Shown here piece after piece: positions 22,425 to 34,417 of a stretch of DNA of 64,000 bases. The notes under the pieces are model-generated. The model had not been told where the DNA came from. It was given only the letters and a program-made list of their open reading frames with translations, and ran no database searches. Source of the stretch: Ascaphus truei (Eukaryota > Chordata > Amphibia > Anura > Ascaphidae); NCBI GenBank assembly GCA_036426205.1, contig CM071567.1, forward strand, positions 294,598,592-294,662,591. Direction: 5' to 3'. Each line of letters opens with the position of its first letter. Position 1 is the stretch's first letter. Both the position numbers and the translations under genes were made by a program.

Positions 22425-24463
22425 TGTCATGGGAGAGGGGGGTTGGCCCGGTATTAAAGGGGTTACACCCCATTTGGCCACCCCCTGCTCTCACTTGGGA
22501 AGCAAGGGGTTAACTGGACTGCGGTCCAGTAATGTGTTTTTACCCTGCTTCAGAATCCAAACGTATATGTCCCTGTAAATGTGTATTGTTCTTATCCCAG
22601 TGTTTGCACCAACACATACACTGGGGTTGATGCGGGAGGGAATGAGGTTGATGTTAATTCAGTGGTTATAGCCCTTTGTTCCCTTTTCCCACCTTTTCAG
22701 GCTCCATTTTGCAGCCTCCCATAGGTCGCCATTGCAGCTCCATGCATTCCAATGGCGGATCTGGCGGTTTTGGGCCTGTTTCCAGCGAAGACCAGCAGGT
22801 GGCGTCCGAGAGGAAGAGCGGCGGTTTCCCATTGTAAGTCAATGGGGCCATTGACTTCAATGGGGATTCCTTGACGCCGACCTCCAGGAACGGGTTGGCA
22901 GCCATCCAAACCGCAGACCGCAAGAGCGGATACAATGTGTTTAAAAAGAGCTTTTATCACTGAGGTCAAGTTCACCTACAATTGGCGTGGGAACCTTAGG
23001 TTCTACGGCACCCAGAAATAAAATTATTGTTGCCCCTAACCCCTAGGAACTCCCACACACACGACCACCACCGGGTCCGAGAATGAGGGACCCCCGTAAA
23101 GGGTCGAGCTCAGCAAGAGGGTCGCGCCATTGACTCTAATGGCGGAGCAAAAGTCCCATTGAATCCAGTGGCGGTGCTCGCCCATCCATTTCCTATGGCG
23201 GCGCCGGCCATTGATTCCAATGGGGGAAAAGCCGCGTGGCGTTAAAACGGCTAAGTCCAAAACGGTAAAATGTGTAAGTCCATATATCCAGTTCTGTGAG
23301 GACCAGAGGGCTGGGATTTGGGTCGCATGTAGTCACTGCTCCGGCATGACTGCATGGCCATTTCCAGCCCTCTCCGAACAACCAGACGGAGTATGGGCAA
23401 ATGTAAAGAATTGTGGTTTTCCTATAGACTTCAATGGCGGAGTTGCTCCATTGAAAGTCTATAGCGGCGGAGCCCATAGACTTCAATGGCGGAGTTGCCC
23501 CATTGAAAGCCTATGGCGGCAAAGCCCATTGACTTCAACGGCGGAGTTGCTCCATTGGAAGCCTATAGCGGCGGAGCCCATTGATTTCAATGGGAAAAGA
23601 GTGAAAAGCAGATTCATTTTAAAGCGGAGAATTCTGTGTTAAAGTAATAAGTTTTAAACTGCATTTGTGTATCTCCGGTTCTGGGGGTCGCAGAGAGCTG
23701 AAACTTGGCCACCATGGAGAGTCATCTCCGGCATGAGGGACTGGCAAGTGTCAGCCCACTGGGCCCAGCACAACGGATTAATTTAATATGTAAACGTATT
23801 AAAGTATGAATTGTATTTTGGGTCTGGTATAAAAACTCAGAGCCCATATGTTATGGTAATGCTCAGGATGGAAGACAAATGGTCGATCATAAACTCCTGA
23901 TCAAAGACTCCCCCACCCTGCTTGTGTATGCAAACACAGAGGAATGCAGGACATGGGTACTTGATATTAAGTGTTGTGCTTCACACCTTGGACAAAGTGT
24001 ATCCTGGCAAAGTCAGACTTGAAGACACCAGTCTTGTGGGAGGTGGGCTGAGGAAATAAGCCCCCTCTTTAGAATATTACCCAGCCAGTGGGCAGGTATT
24101 ACGGTGCCCCTCAGGTGAGGTGGCATGGAGAGATTGGGTGCAGGTAATTGTTCTCCAATGGCCTGCACTCAATAATAAAGTATAGGATTGGAATTACATA
24201 TAAACCAGTGTCCATCCTATACTCTGTGGTCTTCGTGTCTTTGTTTTTTTTCGTGATTGCTGCATGAATTGCTAATCGTGTAACCTGATTACTTCATCAT
24301 TCCAACCCTAAGTAAGTGTATATTTTGCCTGTTATTTGTATATCTTGTGTGTTCCCCTTCTTTAAGGAATAAACTGTTTTTATTATATCTAAGTCGTGTT
24401 CAATTCAACCCAGAGATATATTTTGGTGTGTATTATTATACCCTGTCACAAGTTACCGTGACA
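22425..24463 (+). mobile_element. Solo LTR with 5-bp target duplication
   Basis: The ends are TGTCATGGG and CCGTGACA (inverted TGTCA/TGACA), flanked on both sides by the 5-mer aactg (22420-22424 and 24464-24468). Length is 2039 bp. Inside, a TATA-like tataaaaactcag lies near 23829 and an AATAAA near 24367, in U3-R-U5 order for the plus strand. No internal domain follows, so this is a solo LTR left by LTR-LTR recombination. A 5-bp duplication fits Gypsy- or ERV-type integrases; the family is not identified. Confidence 0.75.
23400..23600 (+). repeat. Tandem units of about 57 bp in the solo LTR
   Basis: Three to four units contain gacttcaatggcggagttgc, then ccattgaaagcctatggcgg. Each unit is itself near-palindromic (gacttcaatgg / ccattgaaag). 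Diverged single copies lie upstream at 22830-22870 and 23130-23225. The repeat sits in the U3 part of the LTR, where tandem enhancer-like repeats are common. Confidence 0.75.
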
Positions 24464-24468
24464 AACTG

Positions 24469-26470
24469 GTTGTACTGAAAATAAAGAAAAGATGGAAATG
24501 TATCCCCCACACCCCTCCCCACCTATATTTTTTTTGTACCCCCTCCCCCCACCCTAAAAATAACTTGTGTAAAAAGAACAATAAAATACAAGTTAAAAAA
24601 AAAAAAATCTGAACTGTGAGCAAACCTTTTTCAATTTCTATCTTTTCACAAAAGTTTGTGAATTTTCATTCTCAAACTCAAGGGATCTATGTATCAGGAC
24701 AATTTTAGGGCAAAACAGGGACATTTTTACCCTTATGTTTCAAAGCATTTTGCTCCAATTTTGCCCTGTCTGCCTTAGCTTGTTCAATGGGAAGTGTATG
24801 GGCTGTTATATAGTGCCGGGCGCGCGCTTCTAGAGGTGTATTAAATTACTATAGCGTCTGAAGTTTAGAAGAATTGCACGTGCTAGTATGGTAACAATAA
24901 ATATCTTCTTTAAAAGTTTTAAGAACATGATGCATAGAAATCTTTGTGAAAGATCCCATGATATTTGCACTTGATATTACAGTACATTTAATGCTCTATC
25001 AAAGTGAACAATTTGCTTCCATGTCAAATATACAATATGCCATAAAGCTGGACTTGAAAATATGTTGGTTCCTTTCATTTGAATGGAGCGAAACTTTACT
25101 ACATCACTTTAAAGCAGCTTCACGACATATTGAATAGAAGCCTATGATTTTTTTTTTTTTTAAATGTGCATTTTTATATTTTAATATTTTAATTAAAGGT
25201 GCAAATGAGTCCCTAACCAATGTTTTGCTAAATATATATTTTGAAAGAATAGCCAGTTGTAAGTAAAGTATCACCTTATTGTTTTACCCTCAAATCTGAC
25301 ATAAACAATTTTAGTTTGAAGTATACTGTAGCTACTGCCTCATGGAGGATCTGTGGATGTTATTCCCTGCTCCAGAATCCTCTGCTCACCTGACTGTATA
25401 TTGACTCTCAATTACAAGCAAGGACAGGGACATCATCAGACTCGAATTTTAGATTGAACTGTCATGTTATTCTAATAATATAGATACTAGATTGGTTGTC
25501 CTGAGGCAGCAGGTATTTTCAGAGGGACTCTAATGAAGAAACTTCTTCCATTGCAGGTTAAATATACAGTATGTTCCCAGTTTTATACATATGTGACTAA
25601 AAGACGTACTGTAGGAAGCCGAGTGCATGAACATTTTTTTGTGGCTTAGCATTCATTACCTCCATATTATTGAATAAATGTAAATTGTTTCTGCATGGGA
25701 TCATGGCAGAATTTTTTTTATTTTTTATTTTCTGGACTGTCCTATGGATATACTCTGTTAATATTTTCTATACAGATTAGAGTAGTTTTTTATCAAAGTT
25801 GCTGCGGACTGCTTGGGTTCTTTCTTCTAAATACGACCCTAAATACAGTGCTTTCCTGCTGCTGGAGAATGCCAAGGTCAGAATTCTGTGGGTTCCTCTG
25901 GAAGTGAAGTTAGTCTGGCTACATCTGTAGGTTTTAGTACTGGCTTTGGTCCTATTCTTTAGTCAGGTAGTAGGGATGGACAAAACTATCAAAATCCGTT
26001 CCCAGGACTTTTGCTAAAATCCACATGCAGATTGCATTCTTAAAAGTCCGGATGGATTCATTTGAACCAACCGTCATTGAATACAATCTGGATGGATTCT
26101 TGGGGGGGGGGAGGGGGGAAGGGGGGGAGGGGGGAGCCAGTTGTATATATATCCCCTCAAATGTCCCTCCAAATAAATTAGGGAGACATGCCTGTGCTGA
26201 AAAAGGAGCTCACCAGAGGTACCTGAATGGAAAATATGCTAATGGTTGTGCAAATTATATTTACATACTGTAAGTTCCCTCCCACACTTCCCAAAAGGAT
26301 TGCCATACCCACTATATAGAGTTGAGGCACCAACCTAATAACTGGAATGGTGTCAGATCCAGCAGGACTGAAACCCACAACCACTGCCTTTCTAGGCCAC
26401 AGCTCTAGCAGTGTTAGTTTTTATTTAAATGTAATGTATTTTATTTTGTCGTTCTTTTTAATTTTTAGGT
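24469..26470. other. Unassigned sequence with homopolymer tracts
   Basis: No gene is supported. Contains a poly-A run near 24595-24606, a T run near 25148-25160 and an oligo-G tract at 26101-26137. Possible short interspersed elements near 24690-24850 could not be delimited. Confidence 0.45.
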
Positions 26471-27000
26471 TGCCCATTCATTGCCATGGTGGCAGATCCA
26501 TGCCCATATTGTAGGTATAGCTTACCACTGTGACAATCAATGGATATAGGGGGAGGGTGCCCCGGGGAGGGTGGTTAGGCCTCCTAGGTGGGTAGTGGTA
26601 GGGGGGTTAACCCCTTAATTACTATAGTGGTTAATAACCGCTAAGGTGATTAAGAGGTTACAGGCCAGTAGTTAGTAAAATAATAAAACTGTCAGTTGCC
26701 CAGAGGGGAAAGGGTAGAAGATAGAGGGGGTGGGTAGTAGGGTGCCCATTCATTGCAACTTGGTTTATCTTTGCTCCCATTGAGGGCATAGGTAACCAAA
26801 CATGCAGTCAATGGGTGTATTGGCTAGTATTGGTGTTTTGTATTGTATTTTAATGTTTATTGGAGGTAGAGGGGGTGGGTAAATGGGTTAGTTGCCCCAG
26901 TGTGGATGGTTAGGCCTCCAGGGTGGGTAGTGGGAGGGATTAAGCCCTTCATTGCCTAAGCAGTAATTAAGGAGTTAACCCACCCCCTTTAACCCCAATA
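26471..27000. repeat. Diverged direct repeat, period about 270-350 bp
   Basis: gcccattcattgc recurs at 26471 and 26742. tggttaggcctcc followed by gggtgggtagtggga-type sequence recurs near 26571 and 26908. This is a tandem duplication of a non-coding unit with small internal changes. Confidence 0.55.
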
Positions 27001-27082
27001 AACCAGGTACTCCAGTTCAACTCCTTCATTACCATATCTGCTAGCCACTAATATAATTAAACTGCTTTTATTTTATTTTAAT

Positions 27083-27345
27083 AACCTATTATTGAAGCAG
27101 GGGGTCTCCAGGGCTGAATCGCATTCATTTCAGCCTCAGGGACCCCCTGCTTCCCGAGTTACAGGCTGCTGGGGTGTCGGTATCTCCCTGCATTGTTTAA
27201 ATGTCCCGGTCATGTGACCAGGACATTTAAACATGGCGGAGATACCGGCACTCCATACCGGGGCCGGTAACTCAGGAAGCAGGTGTTCCTTGGACCTGAA
27301 TTTAATGCGGTTCAGCTCCGGAGACCCCCTGTATCAATACTGTGT
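27083..27345. mobile_element. Foldback / MITE-like palindrome
   Basis: The arms of about 130 bp meet at cccggtcatgtgaccagg near 27222. Left elements (cagggggtctccagggctga, cttcccgagttacag, cggtatctcc) have complements on the right (tcagctccggagaccccctg, ctgtaactcagg-like, ggagataccg). Roughly 80% paired by eye. No coding capacity. Target duplication not determined. Confidence 0.7.
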
Positions 27346-27696
27346 TATTAAAAATAAATAAAAGTTGCACGGTCGCCATTTAGAGGTGCACAGGGAGAGT
27401 GACAGATTCTGTCTACTCTGAATGCGCGTCTCTTACATACTGATGCAGTCCAGTAGGATCATACAGCGGGAGACCCATTCAGAATCAGGAACCCCCACTG
27501 TGTTAATCCTGATTGGCCATTAGTCTCCTTACTTGCACTCCATGAGCACACAAGATTAGAAACGTGCCCATGGTTGATTTCGTAAGGGCAGCACAACCAG
27601 CCATGTGTACACTGGTACATTGTGAGTGTGAGAGGAGAATGTGAGGCAGGAGTCAAATCTGATACATAGGCAGCGTTTTTGTTATACTGGGTTTGG

Positions 27697-28376
27697 CCTG
27701 GGAGGAAGTATGAGAAGCTTTGTCTTTGACATGTTAAATTTGAGTTGACGTTGGCACATCATCCACAATGATATGTAGTGGAGAGACATTTAGAGACTTT
27801 GGTCTGTTCATCATGTGTAAGGTCAGGAGTTGAAAGGTAAATTTGTGTGTCATCAGCATAGAGGTGATATTTGAAACCAAGAGATGTAATAAGGTCACCC
27901 TATAAGGTTAGTGGGAAAAGAGAAAAGAGAAGAGGTCCCCAGGACAAACCCCTGAGGTACGCCCACAGAGAGATCAACCGAGGAGAAGGTTTTAGCAAGT
28001 GAAATACTGTAAGTACGATCGGAGAGGTAAGAGGAAATCCAGGATAGAGCTCTGATATGAATATCAAGAGAGTGGTACATACTGTAGTATTAACGTCTGC
28101 AGAAAGGTTGAGTAATATAAGCAGGGTGTCTTGGTCTTCAGCAGCATGGATGCCATTTGTTATTTTAGTCGAGTGCTGTTTCAGTAGAGTGCGCAGTGCC
28201 AAAGTCAGATTGTAGTGGATCTATGAGAGAATAGGAGGTAAGAAAATGAAGCAAGCAAGACAATACAAGGCATTTAAGGAGTTTGAAGACAATAGACCGG
28301 AGGGAGACAGGGTGATAATTAAAGAGACAGACAGGGTCAAGCTTTCTGTTTTTGAATAAAGGTATAACTGTTGCAT
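27697..28376 (-). pseudogene. L2 LINE, 3' (RT) portion of a split copy
   Basis: Minus-strand frames show NRKLDPVCLFNYHPVSL, STETALD, then DLSVGVPQGFVLGTSSLFS (motif B) and, in the remaining sequence, the YADD region with frameshifts. The element stops at tataactgttgcat (28363-28376) and resumes at tataactgttgcgt (38049-38062). The right part supplies the upstream RT and endonuclease. The two parts therefore form one L2 copy interrupted by a 9.7 kb nested insertion. Confidence 0.8.
28363..28376. repeat. Target-site duplication, left copy
   Basis: tataactgttgcat matches 38049-38062 at 13 of 14 positions. It marks the left edge of the nested insertion in L2. Confidence 0.65.
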
Positions 28377-28934
28377 AAAAACACAAAAAGAACAACGCAC
28401 AATGCTCATAGTGTATTAAATAAAATATAATTAAAAAACACAGTGGTAGGTGAGTAATCTGCGTACATCAATGTAGCTAAAATCAGCATTCATGGGTATA
28501 AATAACCACAACACCAACAACAGGACTGGTTGAATCAGCGGACATCAATCTATTGGTCGACGGACACACCATCTGTTGGTCAGCAGGCTCCTCGTTGACA
28601 TAGCCAGGCACCTCAGATGGTAGAAATGTAGCCCAACAGTTCGTTATCACAGTCCAGGTGTTGCACAGTTTACTGGTAATGTAACTCCCAAATTGGTAAG
28701 AAAACTGCTGCAGGCTATGATCAGCCGTTCCTTGTGGAGAAGTTCACGGTGCTCGTGCTGAGTACCTCATTGGAGTACCTCCGTGCGTCTCCGTTGACTC
28801 GTCAGCCACGTCACTGGATCGCGTCAAGGGATAGCATCACCATGTGGTGTATTTCGGACCATCCAGGCAGCAGATTCAAAGTCCCAAGAATAAATAATTA
28901 TATTTCACAAATGTGTTAAGGTGAAACCACATTC

Positions 28935-28971
28935 CAACGTGTTTCAAAGCTAAAATGCTTCTTCATCAGGG
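28935..28971 (-). ncRNA. Hammerhead ribozyme-like motif, intact core
   Basis: Minus strand: CTGATGA, then stem II (GAAGC, loop, GCTTT, with one G-T pair), GAAA, then C-AC-GTT. This keeps the whole conserved core (CUGAUGA and GAAA). It has a two-base-pair stem III closed by AC and a GUU cleavage triplet, the minimal form described in Penelope-like retroelements. Stem I is only partly paired (CC with GG). Self-cleavage is inferred, not shown. Confidence 0.6.
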
Positions 28972-29097
28972 TTTATTGATCAAGAGTACTGGACCTATTT
29001 AAGTTCCTGTGATTGGAGGAGTACAGTTGATACTCTGACCAGTCCCTGCAGAGTGGGGAGGTACTTAAATTGGTCCAGTACTCTTGATCATTATTCC

Positions 29098-29134
29098 CCG
29101 ATGAAGAAGCATTTTAGCTTTGAAACGCTATGTC
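29098..29134 (+). ncRNA. Hammerhead ribozyme-like motif, one core change
   Basis: Plus strand: CCGATGA (U4 changed to C), the same stem II, GAAA, C-GCTAT-GTC. It is the partner of the minus-strand motif. The cleavage triplet would be GUC. The U4 change probably weakens activity. Confidence 0.5.
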
Positions 29135-29463
29135 AACGAGGAGCCTTTTGACCAACACTTGACATCCTGCTGATTCATCCGGTCCTGTTGTTGGTGTTTG
29201 GGTAATTTATATCCCATGAATGCTGATTTTATCTCACATTGATGTACGCAGATTACTCACCTACCACTGTGTTTTTAAATTCTATTTTATTTAATACACT
29301 ACTTCACGTGGTATATCTGCATGGGTTATATATATATATATTACACATATGTTCAACTCCTCCCTCAGCTATGATACCTTGTACACCGCCTACAAGCACG
29401 CAACAGTTATAACAATTGTGAAAGGAAAAGTGTGCTACTAAAATCAAGACATCAATATATATA

Positions 29464-31140
29464 TGTAGCCCCGAGGTGAATTTTCACTTTCTGGCCCCCC
29501 TCCGTGAAGGCCGTGTGGTAGCGGGTGCCGCCGGAGGCTGCGACGGACCCGCCGGCACTTCGCGAGGGTTGGGGCCAGAGCAGGGAGCAGCGCGAGTTGT
29601 TGTGGCGCAGGCCGGTTGCCGGGGACGCGATCGGGCCGTCGCTAAGGCCGCGATCGCGTTGCCACCGGCTGGGCGGCTTAAGCAGAGGGCGCCGCCATTG
29701 CGCGTTAGCTCGCGCATGCGCAGTAGGTGCAAAGTGCAGGGAAGGCCCCAGAGAGATCGCGCGAGGGCAGGACAGGGAAGAGAGAGCTTGCGGCAGCCAT
29801 TGAGAGTTCGCGCATGCGCGGGAGAAGCGCGCACGCGGCCCCAATGCTTAGACAGCCCCCTGGGAACTACAATTCCCAGGAGGCTTAGGGAGACAGGCAT
29901 CAGGTGCCTGAGTGTGGCCAATAGGGCTGGAGGAAGCTCAGCCCGGGAATATAGATACATTTCCCGGGCTTTGCATGCGTCAGTCAGGCAGAGGAGAAGG
30001 AAGGAGTAGGAAGGGTGCAGGGAACGCGTGGCTCCTGCATCAGGTAAGGGTTCTCCCTAGATCCCCAGGCAGGCCCCAATTCCCGGGAAGGGCAGGGGGT
30101 AACTGAAGAGGGACGGCCATAGCTAGGGAGGTGACCCTTAGGTGAGGAAGGTGCAAGTTTGGCAGTGCCACAGCGGAGAGGGCTGTGGGCACTGGCAAAG
30201 AGGCACAGTGTGCATGCAGTGGATTTGCTGCGGGATCCAGGTGGCTGTGTGTGATTGCAGCTGTCTGTGTGTGTTGTCGCTGCATGTGCTGGGCGCAGTG
30301 CGTGCAGTGTGTGTGAAGCGTGTGTGGATCCCTGCAGGCTGACAGTGTGAGCGGTGTGTCAGCTGCAGGTGCTTTAGGAGTAGCTAGTTAATAGCTAGTA
30401 GCCAGTTACAGATAGGACTGGGTAGCTAGGAGAAGGGGGGCAGGTTATGGTTCCACAGGCCCTAGGAGTTCTCCCCAAGCCATCCCAGGTTGCGGTTCAT
30501 CAGGGACAGGCCCTAGGTTAGGGTTGCTGTCACTCTAGGAGTAGTTAGTGATAGGAAGGGATAGCGGCGGTTGCTGTTCCCATGCGGTTGGTGTTGCCGT
30601 GATCCGGTTGCAGTTCCCGTGGAGCGGTGGGACCCTCGTTGGGGTCTACCGGCAGAGTACCTGGAAAGGATCAGACGGACGTCTGACCCTTTGAGAAGAG
30701 AGTTGCGGTCCCGAGCATCGGAGTGCTCGGAAGGTATCTCAAGTATATAAGTGCACCGATTGGGCCCTAGCTTAATTTAGTGACTGCGCAGTCACCCACA
30801 ACCTTTCGTAGGAGTACGAGACATTGGGTGTGGGGGATCACAGGACACTGGGTGGGGAACACCAGACATTGGGCTGAGGTGATGCGGGTAGAGCATCAGG
30901 TTATGTTATTGTATTTCTTACCCAGGGCTATCTTTCCTAACGGGGGATCCTGGGTATGTGGAGGCGCTGCACCAGGTAACGTTAAGGGTTTCCCCAGGCT
31001 CCCAGCTAGCGGAGGCTCAGATCTCCTGGAGCCACAGGTGTTATGCAGTACCAGTAACCCTTTAGGAGCAGGTGTGTTGCAGGGAAAGGGACCGGTTAGA
31101 CCACGAGGGGCCAATGTGAGATTGGGTGGGTCGGCCGGTG
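29464..31140 (+). mobile_element. LTR element I, 5' LTR (last bases missing)
   Basis: Begins TGTAGCCCCGAGG and matches the 3' LTR at 36320-37993 along its length with scattered substitutions. It stops at gggtcggccggt, about 20 bp short of the LTR terminus, where the sequence turns back into an inverted copy. A tataagtgcaccg TATA-like box lies near 30745. Its left flank is the reverse complement of the 3' LTR's right flank, which a simple insertion would not give. Confidence 0.75.
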
Positions 31141-31151
31141 CTGGGACCTGG

Positions 31152-32905
31152 GGAAACCCTTAACTTACCTGGTGCAGCGCCTCCACTACCCAGGATCCCC
31201 CGTTAGAAAGATAGCCCTGGGTAAGAATACAATAACATACCTGATCCTACCCGCATCACCTCAGCCCAATGTCTGGTGTTCCCCACCCAGTGTCCCGGTG
31301 ATCCCCCACACCCAATTCTCGTACTCCTACGAAAGGTCGTGGGTGACTGCGCATCACTAAATTAAGCTAGGTCCCATTGTGTGCACTTATATACTTGAGA
31401 TACCTTCCGAGCACTCCGATGCTCAGACCGCAACTCTCTTCTCAAAGGGTCAAATGTCCGTCTGATCCTTTTCCAGTACTCTGCCGGTAGACCCCAACGA
31501 GGGTCCCACCGCTCCACGGAAACTGCAACCGACACGGCAACACACCAACCGCATGGGAACAGCAACCGCCCTATCCCTTCCTTCACTAACTACTCCTAGA
31601 GTACAGCAACCCTAACCTAGGGCGCTTTCCCTTGAACCGCAACCTGGGATGGCTTGGGGAAACTCCTAGGCCTGTGGAACCATAACCTGCCCCCCTTCTC
31701 CTAGCTACCCAGTCCTATCTGTAACTGCTACTACTATAACTACTACTCCTAAGCACCTGCAGCTGAACACAGCCGCTCACACACTGTCAGCCTGCAGGGA
31801 TCCACACACTCTTCACACACACACTGCACCACTGCGCCCAGCACATGCAGCGAACACACACAGACAGCTGCAATCACACACAGCCACCTGGATCCCGCAG
31901 CAAATCCACTGCAGCACACTGTGCCTCTTGCCAGTGCCCACGCCCTCTCCGCTGTGGCACTGCCAAACTGCACCTTCCTCACCTAAGGGTCACCTCCCTA
32001 GCATGCCGTCCCTCTTCAGTTACCCCCTCCCTTCCCGGGAATTGGGGCCTGCCTGGGGATCTAGGGAGAAACCCTTACCTGATGCAGGAGCCACGCGTTC
32101 CCTGCACCCTTCCTACTCCTTCCTTCTCCTCTTCTCCTCTGCCTGACTGACGCATGCAACCCGGGAAATGTATCTATATTCCCGGCTGAGCTTCCTCCAG
32201 CCCTAGTGGCCACACTCAGGCACCTGAGGCCTGTCTCCCTAAGCCTCCTGGGAATTGTAGTTCCCAGGGGGCTGTCTAAGCATTGGGGCCGCTTGCCGCT
32301 TCTCCCGCGCATGCGAAACTCTCAATGGCTCCCGCAAGCTCTCTCTTCCCTGTCCTGCCCTCGCGCGATCTCTCTGGGGCCTCCCTGCACTTTGCACCTA
32401 CTGCGCATGCGCGAGCTAACCCGCAATGGCGGCGCCCTGCTTAAGCCGCCCAGCCGGTGGCAACGCGATCGCGCCTTAGCGACGGCCCGATCCGCTTCCC
32501 CGGCAACCGCCTGCGCCACAACAACTCTCGCTCTCCTGCTCTTGCCCCAACCCTCGCGAAGTGCCGGCGGTCGTCTGGCGCTCCGGCGGCACCCGCTCCA
32601 CCACACTCGGCCTTCACGGTAGGGGGCCAAAAGTGAAAATTCACTCGGGGCTACATATCGATATTGATGTCTTGATTTTTGTAGCACCTTTTCCTTTCAC
32701 AATTGTTTATAACTGTTGCGTGCTTGTAGGCGGTGTACAAGGTATCTAGCTTGAGTGAGGAGTTGAACATATGTGTAATATTATATATATAACCCATGCA
32801 GATATACCCACGTGAAGTAGTGTATTAATAAAATAGAATTTAAAAAACACACTGGTAGGTGAGTAATCTGCGTACAGTCAATGTGAGATAAATCAGCATT
32901 CATGG
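31152..32905 (-). repeat. Inverted copy of the 5' LTR and its flank
   Basis: Reverse complement of 29215-31000. It includes the LTR (to about 32655) and about 250 bp of non-LTR flank. It shares 5'-LTR-specific bases (for example the ggcggcttaagcag stretch that reads ggcggctggggga in the 3' LTR), so it derives from the 5' copy. Differences from 29215-31000 are mainly one-base indels. Confidence 0.8.
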
Positions 32906-32920
32906 TATATAAGGTAAGCA

Positions 32921-34190
32921 TGCCACCCGACACACCTGGGGCAGTCAACTTACCCCTATCGTTGTCGGCCGGTACTGATCCCAAGCCTGGGGACCGCTGG
33001 TACATCGGTGTAGAAAGGCCGAACCGGGCGTTGCAGGGCACAAGGCCCACATCATGGTCTGTATCAGTTGAGGTGGTGCCCTCGGCGACCTCACTGGAGT
33101 GGTCCGCCGGCGGAGGCGCCTCACACCACGTCGGTTGGTCGATGGACTCATAACACAAGGGCGGGGTATAAACACCTACCTGGCCTTCCGGACTTGTGGT
33201 TCTGGTCTCGGTGGTTCCTGCTCGGGAACCGGATCTGGAACGCACATCGGGGGTTCCGCCATCGGAGCCCCGCCTTAAGCGGCTCCGCCTCAGCGTCTGG
33301 AAAGTTCATTTGGGCACACGGGCCCTCCACCACCCCATCGCTGAAGTGGGCAATTCAGGAGCGGCTTCACCCACCTCGGTAGCACACATCAGGCGCCGCG
33401 GTCCGCAGGTTCGCCATCAGAGCGTTCTGCTCCTCCATTTGCACCTCCCTTTGAGAGGGTTGCAATAGTGGTCTGGACACACGGGTCCCCGAGGCCTCTG
33501 TAATTAAGACAAAAACGAGGACACAATATCATTTACAGTAGGAGGGAGGTCCGGCTCCTCTCTTCTTCCCTCGGACGAGTCCTGTAACCACCAACGGCAC
33601 GGGTTGCAGAGGTCGGTACCCTGCAGTAGCCACAATACGTCCCCAAGCCAAATTACAAGACGAGCAGTCACCTGGTTACAGAAACAGTCTAGGTACCCCT
33701 CCTCGTTCGCGTCTTCCAACGGATTTTATCATGTACGCCAAAACATTAAAGTCCATACTACCCGAGAAGACTCAATGATTGTATCGTACATGGACACAAC
33801 AAAAAGGATACGCTCCCAGCCTTGGTCTGCCAGAGTCCATACGACGCGCGAGCAATTTTCTCTGTATCCAGTACTCTCTTTGCTGGGTGAGGCTCATGTG
33901 CTGGCTCCCCTTGGTGGAATCTGAAGGAGGGGCAGCACGCTCTTCAGGGAGTGTTGCGAGCTCTGTATCAGTCACTCACAGTGTGGGGGCGGGGGCTCGG
34001 GTTTTCCCGCCAGTCCTGGTAATCGTTGGCAACATCTTCCCGCTGCGGCGGGAACATTAGCACGTGGCTTCCCTCGCCTTGGGCTTCCCCATGGCGAAAC
34101 AAAAATAGGACACAAAATTTAGAAAACATGTACAGGGCACCCCAGGTCTGATCTCTCAGCAGCGCCTCCAAATGTAACCCTTTTTGTGTA
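32921..34190 (-). repeat. Inverted copy of the LTR element I interior
   Basis: Reverse complement of about 34320-35596, including the leader and the first half of the ORF, joined at about 32905-32920 to the preceding inverted LTR flank. It ends at aatgtaaccctttttgtg. A 147-bp plus-strand fragment of LTR 3' end (34191-34337) separates it from the real interior. Frames are broken here but open in the plus copy. Confidence 0.8.
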
Positions 34191-34339
34191 GCGGAGGCTC
34201 AGATCTCCTGGAGCCACAGGTGTTATGCAGTACCAGTAACCCTTTAGAGCAGGTGTGTTGCGGGGAAAGGAACCGGTTAGACCCCGAGGGGCCAATGTGA
34301 GATTGGGTGGGTCGGCCGGATCACAAAAAGGGTTACATT

Positions 34340-34357
34340 TGGAGGCGCTGCTGAGAT
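34340..34357 (+). promoter_or_regulatory. Primer-binding site of LTR element I
   Basis: TGGAGGCGCTGCTGAGAT starts two bases after the LTR terminus GGTTACA (34337). The position and leading TGG (pairing with tRNA CCA) define a PBS. Its complement ends GCGCCTCCA, which from memory resembles the 3' end of tRNA-Thr; this was not verified. LTR element II has the equivalent site at 41902. Confidence 0.65.
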
Positions 34358-34417
34358 ATCAGACCTGGGGTGCCCTGTACATGTTTTTCTAAATTTGTGT
34401 CCTATTTTTGTTTCGCC

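Larger units (their letters stand above)
28377..29340. mobile_element. Foldback element with paired hammerhead-like ribozymes
   Basis: The left arm (about 28405-28970) is the reverse complement of the right arm (about 29085-29310). Landmarks are caccaacaacaggactggtt / ccggtcctgttgttggtg, ggtgagtaatctgcgtacat / atgtacgcagattactcacc, and caagagtactgga / tccagtactcttg. The spacer (about 28995-29070) holds ordinary sequence. Hammerhead-like cores lie at the inner end of each arm. The organisation matches Penelope-like terminal repeats inserted or copied head to head. No RT is present here. Confidence 0.65.

Noticed and set aside
29452..30342. Overlapping frames of 60-180 codons on both strands in a GC-rich stretch
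   Set aside because: They lie wholly in the 5' LTR, recur in every LTR copy with shifts, and have no domain.
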